A DNA stretch of 42,373 nt from assembly GCF_000429985.1 (NCBI RefSeq), contig NZ_AUCX01000026.1, forward strand, positions 1 to 42,373. The letters run 5' to 3'. Source of the stretch: Maridesulfovibrio bastinii DSM 16055 (lineage in GTDB: Bacteria > Desulfobacterota > Desulfovibrionia > Desulfovibrionales > Desulfovibrionaceae). The notes under the pieces were generated by a model that ran no database searches, was not told where the DNA came from, and was given only the letters and a program-made list of their open reading frames with translations. Positions 1 through 7,124 of the stretch are shown here, piece by piece. Position numbers and translations under genes: made by a program. The stretch's first letter is position 1. Each line of letters begins with the position of its first letter.

Positions 1-52
1 TACCTCAAATTTTCAATCATCTCAGCACCTTGTTTCCTCAGTGCGGTGTGGG

Positions 53-81
53 AATCTAAGTGAACCCGCACCCGATGTCAA
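53..81 (-). promoter_or_regulatory. Stable-RNA promoter 1 of 4 (closest to the left edge)
   Basis: On the minus strand TTGACA (76-81) and TAGATT (53-58) are separated by exactly 17 bp, preceded by a T/A-rich stretch that could act as an UP element and followed by a C-rich discriminator (CCCACACCGC). This is the sigma-70 layout typical of rRNA and tRNA operons. The transcript would leave the window to the left. Confidence 0.75.
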
Positions 82-224
82 CAACTTTTTAAGATCTTTT
101 TTTTCAGTTCAAATCGAAGCTACTCTTAAACGTCATACCCGTCAGGGCTGTATTCGTTTTAAAACCTCAACTCGTCCTATATTAAATGATCTTAGCACCT
201 TACTTCCGTTTGGCGCGGAGAGAG

Positions 225-253
225 AACCTATTCGGAACCCCGTCCAGTGTCAA
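225..253 (-). promoter_or_regulatory. Stable-RNA promoter 2 of 4
   Basis: TTGACA (248-253) and TAGGTT (225-230) on the minus strand with a 17-bp spacer, followed by the discriminator CTCTCTCCGCGCC. AT-rich sequence lies upstream. Confidence 0.78.
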
Positions 254-406
254 CAACTTTTTGATTTTTATTTTGCTCAAGCTCTATTTATATAGATGCT
301 TGATTCAAGCGATGCTTTTTAAACTTATTCCAGCTCGTTTGCATCGATCTAAATATCAAAAAGTTCAATGATCACGTTGCCTTACTTTCGTTCAGCGCGG
401 AGATGA

Positions 407-435
407 AACTTAGTGAATCCATCCCCGAGTGTCAA
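407..435 (-). promoter_or_regulatory. Stable-RNA promoter 3 of 4
   Basis: TTGACA (430-435) and TAAGTT (407-412) on the minus strand with a 17-bp spacer, followed by TCATCTCCGCGC. The leader GAACGAAAGTAAGG is shared with promoter 4. Confidence 0.78.
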
Positions 436-588
436 TCACTTTTTAAAACTTTTTTTGAAGCGTTCAAACAGTTTGCTTGAAGCACTTCAGCAGGCGGCAG
501 GGACTAATCAAAGTATGCGTTCTGCTCTCTTAAAATTCTAAAAAGTTTAATGATCACTGCGCCTTACTTTCGTTCAGCGCGGAGATGC

Positions 589-617
589 AACCTAGTGAAA
601 CGTCCATCTCCTGTCAA
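589..617 (-). promoter_or_regulatory. Stable-RNA promoter 4 of 4 (most upstream)
   Basis: TTGACA (612-617) and TAGGTT (589-594) on the minus strand with a 17-bp spacer, followed by GCATCTCCGCGC. The A/T-rich run just upstream of the -35 box is a plausible UP element. Confidence 0.78.
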
Positions 618-620
618 CCG

Positions 621-1044
621 TTTTTTTGCTTTAAAACAAAAAAAACCTCAGTCGCCCGCGAGCCAATTTCTGGCCCTCAACAACCGGGAAGCAGGTTCTA
701 TAAAAACTAACCAACTCAGTCAATACGTTTTTGAATTATTATTGCTAGATCTTGAATGGAGATACAACGGGGAGAAACTATATAAATAGATAAGCCTAGA
801 AAAGCTTTAGAAACAACCATAAAACATAATAATTCTAAGCCCCCATATAGTCGCATAGCTGCCCCACTACTCAGTTTAGAAAAATGAGCAGAACATGGAC
901 CACCGACCATCGACACTGTACTTGCTACATTAAATAGTTATAGGGCTAGGTATCCTTTATAAAGAATAGAGAGGCAGGAATTGTTCGTGCCGCTCAAACA
1001 TTGCAGCAATCGAGGAGTAAGCAAGAAATTGCTATAACTAGTAC
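621..1044. other. Intergenic stretch without a recognisable gene
   Basis: About 420 bp between the tandem promoters and the panD terminator. The short open frames here have no recognisable domains and no convincing ribosome binding site. It may hold upstream elements for the stable-RNA promoters. Confidence 0.5.
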
Positions 1045-1045
1045 T

Positions 1046-1076
1046 CAAAAAAAAGGCGCGATTCTTATCGCGCCTT
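1046..1076 (-). terminator. Rho-independent terminator of panD
   Basis: Perfect 10-bp stem AAGGCGCGAT / ATCGCGCCTT (1053-1062 with 1067-1076) with a 4-nt loop, followed on the minus strand by a run of eight T. It ends just after the panD stop and insulates the stable-RNA promoters from panD transcription. Confidence 0.9.
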
Positions 1077-1084
1077 CAGGTGAC

Positions 1085-1429
1085 CTATTTAGGTTTATTG
1101 CTTTCATCAAGCAAAATGACATTAGGATGATGCTGCTTGATTTCTTCATCATCAAGCCATGTATAAGTACATACAATAATCTTCTGTCCTGGTTTACCTT
1201 TATGAGCCGCAGCTCCATTCAAACAGAATTCACCTTTTTTGCCTTCGATTGCGTAAGTTGTGAGACGTTCTCCATTATCGACATTTAAAACATCAACACG
1301 CTCAAATGGAACTATCCCTGCTAATTTAAGAAGTTCAGTATCAATAGAAATAGAACCTTCGTAATCAAGGCAAGCCTCAGTAATAGTGGCCCTATGAAGT
1401 TTGGACCGTAAAAGACAGCGTTTAGCCAT
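1085..1429 (-). CDS. panD: Aspartate 1-decarboxylase
   Basis: Makes beta-alanine from L-aspartate for pantothenate and coenzyme A synthesis in the cytoplasm. The 114-residue protein has the family hallmarks: the N-terminal KLHRATIT segment, the self-processing Gly25-Ser26 site in EGSISID (Ser26 becomes the catalytic pyruvoyl group), and the NGAAAH motif near residue 72. The length is slightly below the usual 120-130. A strong ribosome binding site, AGGAGGAG, lies a few bases before the ATG. The gene is monocistronic, with its own terminator. Confidence 0.93.
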   Translation of the reverse strand: MAKRCLLRSKLHRATITEACLDYEGSISIDTELLKLAGIVPFERVDVLNVDNGERLTTYAIEGKKGEFCLNGAAAHKGKPGQKIIVCTYTWLDDEEIKQHHPNVILLDESNKPK

Positions 1430-1607
1430 CGTACACTCCTCCTATGGATGTATACTTTCGCTATGCAAAAAAAGGCGGATAGCACGGAGGGTTGATATTT
1501 GCAAACATCAATACCCCAAACGAAAAAATAAACATTCTTAAAGAGGAGACAAGCGCGATAAAAAAATTAGATGAAATGATAGCCTTTAACTATTCAAATG
1601 ATGGTAC

Positions 1608-2126
1608 TTAATTCTGTTTTAAAAAGATTCTTTTATGTCTGATCCAAAATAAGAGCAAAAAACCAGCAGCTAAAATAGATGCACCCTCCGGGATCGGTGT
1701 CGGAGAATTCGTTATGTCACCCTTGCTATAAAACCATTTTCCGGAAGAATAAGTATTTGTTCCTGTTAGATAGGAACCTTCAGCTATCTCAGCCCACTCA
1801 ACTGAAAACTCATTAAAAACATTTGGAGCTTCAAAATAAATAGTAGGTAAAACTTCCTTAACACCTGCAATGCTCGAGCCTGTAAGGATAACGCTTGAAT
1901 GAGTCTCATCAGCGTAATCCCAGCTCCACCCTTCTAGGCTTTTACTGCTGAATTTAACATTCTTTATAGATACATCATCATTCGTAACCCACAACTGCAT
2001 CTTGTAAACGCCTGAGGACTCATTATACCAATTGGAACCTTTAATTGTGGAAGCGATGGAATTGCTAGCAAGAGAAAGCAAAAAGATTAAACTAAAAAGA
2101 ATTAAAATTTTGTGATTCTTGTTCAT
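1608..2126 (-). CDS. Secreted protein with PEP-CTERM-like C-terminus, function unknown
   Basis: A 172-residue protein with an N-terminal signal peptide (basic start MNKNHK, hydrophobic core ILILFSLIFLLSLAS, cleavage likely after SIAS). The middle is rich in Ser, Trp and Tyr and looks like a small beta-rich extracellular domain. The C-terminus reads PTPIPEGAS, then a hydrophobic helix, then basic WIRHKR. This is the tripartite layout of PEP-CTERM sorting tails, with IPEG in place of the usual VPEP. If real, the protein would be handled by an exosortase, which is not seen in this window. A GGAGG site precedes the ATG. The biological role is not recognisable. Confidence 0.6.
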   Translation of the reverse strand: MNKNHKILILFSLIFLLSLASNSIASTIKGSNWYNESSGVYKMQLWVTNDDVSIKNVKFSSKSLEGWSWDYADETHSSVILTGSSIAGVKEVLPTIYFEAPNVFNEFSVEWAEIAEGSYLTGTNTYSSGKWFYSKGDITNSPTPIPEGASILAAGFLLLFWIRHKRIFLKQN

Positions 2127-2144
2127 ATCGCCTCCTAATTATTT

Positions 2145-2372
2145 TCACCCACCGCCTACAGCGGGAAAAATTCCCAAACGATCACCATCTGATAAAACAG
2201 AATCCAAGCCTGATGAAATCCCATTTATGAAAATTATTTTAACATCATCAGTATCAATACCAATTTGATTTAAAACATCTTCAACTTTTGAATCTTGCGA
2301 TATTGGAAATTTGTCAGCATTTTCCGGACACTTATCAGCAAGAGTAGCATAACATAATAAATTTATATTCAC
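2145..2372 (-). CDS. MoaD/ThiS-family ubiquitin-like sulfur carrier
   Basis: About 75 residues if read from the GTG at 2372, which has GAGGGT seven bases upstream; an ATG at 2441 would add 23 residues that look unlike the family. The body (NINLLCYATLADKCPEN...) and the C-terminal GDRLGIFPAVGGG match the small beta-grasp carriers that are thiocarboxylated at a terminal Gly-Gly and donate sulfur to molybdopterin, thiamin or related cofactors. The tail ends in three glycines. No activating enzyme or moa/thi partner is adjacent, so the pathway is not identified. It lies 18 bp upstream of the PEP-CTERM-like gene and may share its transcript. Confidence 0.7.
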   Translation of the reverse strand: MNINLLCYATLADKCPENADKFPISQDSKVEDVLNQIGIDTDDVKIIFINGISSGLDSVLSDGDRLGIFPAVGGG

Positions 2373-2497
2373 TTCTAAACCCTCATAAAATCTAAACCAT
2401 TTAACATTATATTTAATGTACTTTTTTATAACTATTGTCAAATAAATATTTTCCTACACCAGATATAATCTATTTATGACAAGTTTAAATTTTAAGC

Positions 2498-2528
2498 AAA
2501 AAAAATCCCCCGCCAAAAGGCGGGGGAT
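2498..2528 (-). terminator. Rho-independent terminator of ppaC
   Basis: Stem TCCCCCGCC / GGCGGGGGA (2506-2514 with 2519-2527), 4-nt loop, followed on the minus strand by eight T. Confidence 0.92.
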
Positions 2529-2557
2529 AAATAAAACCTAATTGAAAATCTAACGGC

Positions 2558-3475
2558 TTAGGCGAAAGCTTTTTCAAAGTTAGGAACAACCTGTTTTTTA
2601 CGGCTCATTACACCGTCAAGCCATACGGATGTTCCTTCAGGAGCAACACCGAAAGCTTTTTCAACAACTGCAGGATTATCAGAAACGATCAGCATTTCTG
2701 AACCTTCCTTCATGATGTCAGTCAAAAGCAGGAAGCAGCTGTGACGACCGTCGGCTTTAACTTTTTCAAGTTCAGCGTAGAGGTCAGCTTTAATGTCATC
2801 AAATACGGAAAGATCAACAACTTCAAGCTGTCCAATACCGATTTTGTTACCGGACATATCGAAGTCTTTGTAATCACGGAAAACGAGTTCATTCATTGAA
2901 GCACCAGCAACAGCGGACTTAACGTTGAACATTTCCATTCCAAGAGCAGTTACGTCTGCAACACCGGCAATTTTAGCCAGTTCTTCTACAGCAGCTTTAT
3001 CAGCATCGGTGCAGGTTACAGATTTGAACATAACTGTATCACTAAGAATTGCACAGAGAAGAACTCCAGCTACTTCTTTAGGAACTTCTACATTGTAGAA
3101 TTTGTACATGGAATTGATAACTGTACCGGTGCAGCCTACAGGCCAAACCCACATTTCGAGGGGATTTGAAGTTGTAACATCACCAAGTTTGTGATGGTCA
3201 ACAACTGCAACAACTTCACCCTTATCCAGGTTATCAAGGCTCTGAGCAAGGTCAGAGTGGTCAACGAGGATGATCTTTTTGTCAGTAGCATCGGTTACAA
3301 CTTCAGGAGCTGCTACACCGAACTTTTCGAGAACAAAAGCTGTTTCAGGAGCGAGTTCACCCTGTGCAATAGCTTTAGTTTCTTCTTTAACTTTAGACCA
3401 GAGGTCTGCCATAGCAATCGCGGAAGCGATAGTATCGGTATCCGGATTTTTGTGTCCAACAGCATAAATAGCCAT
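2558..3475 (-). CDS. ppaC: Manganese-dependent (family II) inorganic pyrophosphatase
   Basis: Hydrolyses pyrophosphate to phosphate. In sulfate reducers this pulls ATP sulfurylase forward, so the enzyme matters for sulfate activation. The 305-residue protein shows the DHH-phosphoesterase metal ligands: GHKNPDTDT (His8, Asp12, Asp14), a VDHSD motif near residue 71 and VVDHHK (Asp93-His94-His95), followed by a C-terminal DHHA2 domain with SRKKQVVP near the end. The start at 3475 is chosen because GAGGAGG lies 9 bases upstream; the frame is open six codons further. It has its own terminator. Confidence 0.95.
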   Translation of the reverse strand: MAIYAVGHKNPDTDTIASAIAMADLWSKVKEETKAIAQGELAPETAFVLEKFGVAAPEVVTDATDKKIILVDHSDLAQSLDNLDKGEVVAVVDHHKLGDVTTSNPLEMWVWPVGCTGTVINSMYKFYNVEVPKEVAGVLLCAILSDTVMFKSVTCTDADKAAVEELAKIAGVADVTALGMEMFNVKSAVAGASMNELVFRDYKDFDMSGNKIGIGQLEVVDLSVFDDIKADLYAELEKVKADGRHSCFLLLTDIMKEGSEMLIVSDNPAVVEKAFGVAPEGTSVWLDGVMSRKKQVVPNFEKAFA

Positions 3476-3550
3476 AATAAAATTCCTCCTCAAAATTTGC
3501 TAGCTTAGTTGAGCTTGTGTCTTCTATCACAATCTTTTTGTACTGCCAAG

Positions 3551-4266
3551 TCATACAGGAACAGCGAGTACAAAAAAGCCAGATAAAACTATACCGAATG
3601 CCAACGTAGCATAGGCTTTACGGAGCCTAAGAGCCAGAAGGCCTCCAAGACTTGCGGCAATCCACAGATAGGACCATTGAAGATCAATGGCTGCAATGGT
3701 CAAACCCCATTTGTGAAAAATTGCCCGAAGCACATAATAAAGAATCAGTACACTTGACCAGAAGAAAAAGAAAGAGGCAATAAAGGTTCTAAAAATGGAA
3801 GAATAAACAAGCTCACCGGGGATAGGATCATTCGTGCTCCCCTTCCGTGCCCAGTTAATCAGCTTCTGGTAGCCTTTATTGTGCAACTGCCTCAAAGAAG
3901 ATTCTATCAAAACTCCAATTTTAGCTAAAGGCATACATGCCAATAAGACCAACGCAATTTGACGCGCCTGAGTAAATTCAAATTTAGTAACGAGAACACA
4001 TGCAGCTAATGTAGGAGCTATAAGCTGAGGAGGGATATAAGTACCAGCGGGTATATTATCGAGCCAAAAAAGTTCAAAGAAAATAGCAATTCCAAGACTT
4101 GCCGAATAATCTCCAGTCAGGGCACCCCATAGGAAGCCGATCACAAGAGGTCTTTCAAGCAGACCTATACTTATTGAAGTCCTGAATAGTGAAAACAGCG
4201 CAAAAAAAAACTTACACCCGCCAGCCATAGGGGAAATATGCTCTGCCAGTCAATTAACATGCTCAT
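3551..4266 (-). CDS. PTS mannose/fructose/sorbose family EIIC, frameshifted near the N-terminus
   Basis: Membrane component of a mannose-type phosphotransferase system. The start ATG at 4266 overlaps the EIIB stop (ATGA) and encodes MSMLIDWQSIFPLWLAGVS, a normal EIIC beginning. That frame stops after about 31 codons. The rest of EIIC (SIGLLERPLVIGFLWGALTGD, then FFELFWLDNIPAGTYIPPQ and several membrane helices) continues in another frame from 4228. The frames meet at a run of nine T (coding strand; A at 4202-4210); ten T would restore one continuous protein. The gene is therefore either mutated, phase-variable, rescued by slippage, or affected by a sequencing error. No EIID gene follows. Confidence 0.8.
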
Positions 4267-4730
4267 GAGAACCTCACCTGAACAGGATCATTGGGGACAC
4301 ATCGGAAATCCAACTCAATACCTATGTTAACGAAATATCTAAGACATGATTCTTCTTCGGAATTTAAAGCAACGCTCGGAGAAATCTGTTTTTTACCAGG
4401 ACTATAGTGAATGTTGCCAATATTTAGGGCATCAAAGCTCAATCCTTTATCCAAAGCTCGCTTAACATCATTGCAGGATGAAAAAATAATTAAGTAACTT
4501 GAATTCTCTGATGACGAATCAAGCTTGGCAACGGCTTCGGAAACAGCATCAACCCGAGTAAAGATGCAATTTACAGATTGGGGAATAGCAAGCGACATAA
4601 TCTGCTGCTGCAAACTGTCTTCAGCAGTTTCATCATTAGCAACCAGCAAATATTTAGCATGAGTATATGGTAACCAGGTTTCGATAATCTGACCATGAAC
4701 AAGCCTGTTGTCAATTCTTACCCACTGCAT
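4263..4730 (-). CDS. PTS mannose-family EIIB
   Basis: Cytoplasmic phosphocarrier that takes phosphate from EIIA and passes it to the sugar at the membrane. The 155-residue protein begins MQWVRIDNRLVHGQ; His12 in RLVHGQ is the phosphorylated residue of this family. The open frame extends 31 codons further upstream into EIIA but the start at 4730, 8 bp after the EIIA stop, fits the family length. Its stop overlaps the EIIC start, which indicates translational coupling. Confidence 0.88.
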   Translation of the reverse strand: MQWVRIDNRLVHGQIIETWLPYTHAKYLLVANDETAEDSLQQQIMSLAIPQSVNCIFTRVDAVSEAVAKLDSSSENSSYLIIFSSCNDVKRALDKGLSFDALNIGNIHYSPGKKQISPSVALNSEEESCLRYFVNIGIELDFRCVPNDPVQVRFS

Positions 4731-4737
4731 GACAATC

Positions 4738-5160
4738 CTAGCCTTTTTTCCTTTTTCGCAACATTTCTCCGGCCACAACAATTCCCTTGATACCGGCCTG
4801 AAGAGCCTGCTCCGCCATTTCATGCAGAGGGTCTTCTCTACGCTGTAGGGCTTTCAGCAACACAGGAAGGTTGACACCACTCACAACTTCGACCTCATCA
4901 GAAAGAAAAGATAGGCTAAGATTGCTTGGAGTCCCTCCAAACATATCAGTAAGGATCAATACTCCCAGACCTGATTTTACTTCTGCAACAGCTTTTTTGA
5001 TGGAATCAACAGCGGCATCCATCCCTTCAGAGACATCAACACTCAATCCAACACAATTAGCTATAGGACCGACTATCAATTCCGCAGCCTTTATCAAGGC
5101 TTTTCCAAAGTCTCCGTGTGTAACAATGACAATTCCATTACTGCCGGCGGTTTCACTCAT
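4738..5160 (-). CDS. PTS mannose-family EIIA
   Basis: 140 residues. His15 in the VTHGDFG motif is the phosphorylation site, and DMFGGTPSN is the conserved downstream loop. It receives phosphate from HPr. Lying directly after rapZ in the same operon, it may be as much a regulatory as a transport protein; in several Proteobacteria mannose-type EIIA genes follow ptsN-rapZ in this way. HPr and enzyme I are not in this window. Confidence 0.9.
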   Translation of the reverse strand: MSETAGSNGIVIVTHGDFGKALIKAAELIVGPIANCVGLSVDVSEGMDAAVDSIKKAVAEVKSGLGVLILTDMFGGTPSNLSLSFLSDEVEVVSGVNLPVLLKALQRREDPLHEMAEQALQAGIKGIVVAGEMLRKRKKG

Positions 5161-5183
5161 TTTTTTACCTAGAAAAACTGGTA

Positions 5184-6065
5184 TTAATCCAGATCAATAT
5201 GTTTATGCTCAATACTTACTGAATACCCGCAGGAACTCAGATCTGCATATATAGTCTCGGCCACGGCTACGGAGCGGTGCCTTCCACCGGTACACCCCAT
5301 TGCAAGGGTGAGTCTATACCGCCCTTCTTCTTCATAAAGTGGCAATATATACTTAAGAAAGTTAAGGTATTTATCAATAAAGACAGACCCCGGTTCTTTA
5401 CCAAGAACATAATTCAAAATTGATTTATCCTTACCGGACAAAGGGCGTAATTCAGGCTCAAAATAAGGATTGGGCAGAAAACGTAAATCCATGACCATAT
5501 CCGCTTCGGTAGGCACATCATATTTAAAACCGAAGGACATGACATGCACTCTCAACCCTGAGCCTTTTTCTGTTAAAAAGACCCATTTTTCCTGAATTTT
5601 TCTACGTAGATCGTGTATGGAAAAATGGGTGGTATCAATTATGAGATCAGCTTCATTGCGTAATGGATTTAAAATAATTTTTTCTTCCTCAAGAGCCTGT
5701 TCAAGACCTATGGCTTTAGACTCAAGAGGGTGAGGTCTTCTGGTTGTCGCAAATCTTCTGACCAGCTCAGGAAGCCTCGATTCGAGAAATATTAAAGCTG
5801 GATTAATACCCTTCTCAACAAGTTCGTTTCTGGTCTGTGACCACTCTTCGACAAAATTTTTCTGCCTGAGATCCATACCAAGGACTAATCCACGATATGT
5901 TATGTCATTGCCTTTAAACAACTTGACCAGACGAGGCAGCATACTTGCCGGAAGCCCGTCAACACAGAAAAATCTCAAATCCTCAAAAACTTTGAGGGCT
6001 GTTGATTTACCTGCTCCGGACATACCACTTACAACAATGACCGGAAAAGAATCCGCGCTATCCAC
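5184..6065 (-). CDS. rapZ: RapZ-like RNase adapter / P-loop nucleotide-binding protein
   Basis: About 293 residues. It has the Walker A motif GMSGAGKST near residue 15 and the C-terminal CTGGRHRSV motif typical of RapZ/YvcJ proteins. In Escherichia coli RapZ guides RNase E to the GlmZ small RNA to control glucosamine-6-phosphate synthesis; that role is not established here. I chose the GTG at 6065 because GGAGG precedes it and the resulting length fits the family; a TTG at 6104 would overlap ptsN. Part of the rpoN-hpf-ptsN-rapZ operon. Confidence 0.9.
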   Translation of the reverse strand: MDSADSFPVIVVSGMSGAGKSTALKVFEDLRFFCVDGLPASMLPRLVKLFKGNDITYRGLVLGMDLRQKNFVEEWSQTRNELVEKGINPALIFLESRLPELVRRFATTRRPHPLESKAIGLEQALEEEKIILNPLRNEADLIIDTTHFSIHDLRRKIQEKWVFLTEKGSGLRVHVMSFGFKYDVPTEADMVMDLRFLPNPYFEPELRPLSGKDKSILNYVLGKEPGSVFIDKYLNFLKYILPLYEEEGRYRLTLAMGCTGGRHRSVAVAETIYADLSSCGYSVSIEHKHIDLD

Positions 6066-6079
6066 CTCTGCCTCCGCAA

Positions 6080-6529
6080 TCAAACGCTTTGAAGAACCTT
6101 CCAAAGATCATCTTTACTTTCAGTCTGCATAAAAGCTTTCCTGAAAGCATCATCCTTAACCAGTCTGGAAATCTGAGCCAGAGTTCTTAAATGAGAACCG
6201 GCACCCTGCTCAGGAGCCAGAACCAAAAAGAAGATATGACATGGTTCGTGGTCAAGTGAATCAAAATCAATACCCTTCTCACTTCGACCAACAACAACAT
6301 ACATATCTTCGATGGAGTCAAATTTACCATGGGGGATGGCAATGCCATCCCCTATGCCTGTTGTACCTAATTTTTCACGGTCAATAAGGACCTTGTAAGC
6401 TTCGTCAGGGTTCATATCAAGACCTGAATCTATCAGGACCGAAACCATTTCCTTTAGAACACCTTCCTTGCTATCACTTTCAAGTTCATGAATAACAAGA
6501 TCCTTTGCCAAAAAAGCACCTATTTTCAT
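6080..6529 (-). CDS. ptsN: Nitrogen-PTS EIIA (EIIA-Ntr)
   Basis: 149-residue phosphoacceptor protein. His67 in GIAIPHGK is the predicted phosphorylation site, with FFLVLAPEQGAGSHLRTLA as the conserved second half. In relatives it regulates potassium transport, sigma-54 functions and stress responses rather than sugar uptake. It starts 4 bp after the hpf stop, so the two are probably co-translated. Confidence 0.93.
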   Translation of the reverse strand: MKIGAFLAKDLVIHELESDSKEGVLKEMVSVLIDSGLDMNPDEAYKVLIDREKLGTTGIGDGIAIPHGKFDSIEDMYVVVGRSEKGIDFDSLDHEPCHIFFLVLAPEQGAGSHLRTLAQISRLVKDDAFRKAFMQTESKDDLWKVLQSV

Positions 6530-6533
6530 TATA

Positions 6534-7076
6534 CTAATATCCTGGGTCTATTAAACCGAAATCGCCATTATCACGACGATAGATTACGTTTATTCCCTCG
6601 CTGTCAGCATTGCGGAAAACGAGAAAATCATAGTCTAATGAATCCAGCTGTAAGGCGGCCTCTTCGACCGTCATTGGCTTGGGTTCAAACTGATCCGACT
6701 CGACTATACGCGGAGGTCTGTGTTCCTTATCTTCAAGGTCAAAACTGATCACATCCATCCGAGCCGATGTAACTTCACTACGCCGGTAGCTGCGCATCTT
6801 TTCACGCATCCGCCTCAACTGGGCTTCAAGCTTATCAAGGACCATATCAATAGTAGAATACATATCTTCAGACTCTTCAAATGCAGAGATGTGAATATTG
6901 TCTGAATAAAGTACAACTTCCGATATATGCCTGAATCTATCCACGGAAAGATTCACCTGCAACTCAGTATTATCTGGATTGGTAACAAACTTCTCAAGCT
7001 TGCTAAAACGGGTATTTGCATATTCCTTCAGATGTTCAGACGGATCGAAGTTCTTAAAAGTGAATGCTACGTTCAT
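6534..7076 (-). CDS. hpf: Long-form ribosome hibernation promoting factor
   Basis: 180 residues, the long form: an N-terminal S30AE/YfiA domain (about 1-100, beginning MNVAFTFKNF and including SVDRFRHISEV) and a C-terminal dimerisation domain (about 125-178, with PMTVEEAALQLDSLDYDFLV). Long HPF joins two 70S ribosomes into inactive 100S dimers in slow growth. A strong GGAGG precedes the ATG. Its place behind rpoN is standard in Proteobacteria. Confidence 0.93.
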   Translation of the reverse strand: MNVAFTFKNFDPSEHLKEYANTRFSKLEKFVTNPDNTELQVNLSVDRFRHISEVVLYSDNIHISAFEESEDMYSTIDMVLDKLEAQLRRMREKMRSYRRSEVTSARMDVISFDLEDKEHRPPRIVESDQFEPKPMTVEEAALQLDSLDYDFLVFRNADSEGINVIYRRDNGDFGLIDPGY

Positions 7077-7124
7077 AAGGATCCTCCTTAAGTTAGGGTG
7101 AATATGCTATTCCAGTATAACTGG

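Larger units (their letters stand above)
12..620. repeat. Four imperfect tandem units of about 182 bp carrying promoters
   Basis: Four similar blocks begin near 14, 184, 367 and 549. Each has the same order on the minus strand: AT-rich tract, TTGACA, 17-bp spacer, TAnnTT-type -10, then a leader beginning CTCCGCGC (less well kept in the leftmost block) and containing GAACGAAAGTAAGG in the two rightmost copies. The regular spacing and conserved leader suggest duplication of one promoter-leader cassette. No open reading frame here is convincing. Confidence 0.8.

Noticed and set aside
12-620. CRISPR array
   Set aside because: Units are about 182 bp, imperfect, and built around promoter elements; there are no short identical repeats with unique spacers.
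6065-6104. TTG at 6104 as the rapZ start
   Set aside because: It overlaps ptsN and lacks a ribosome binding site, while the GTG at 6065 has GGAGG and gives the usual family length.
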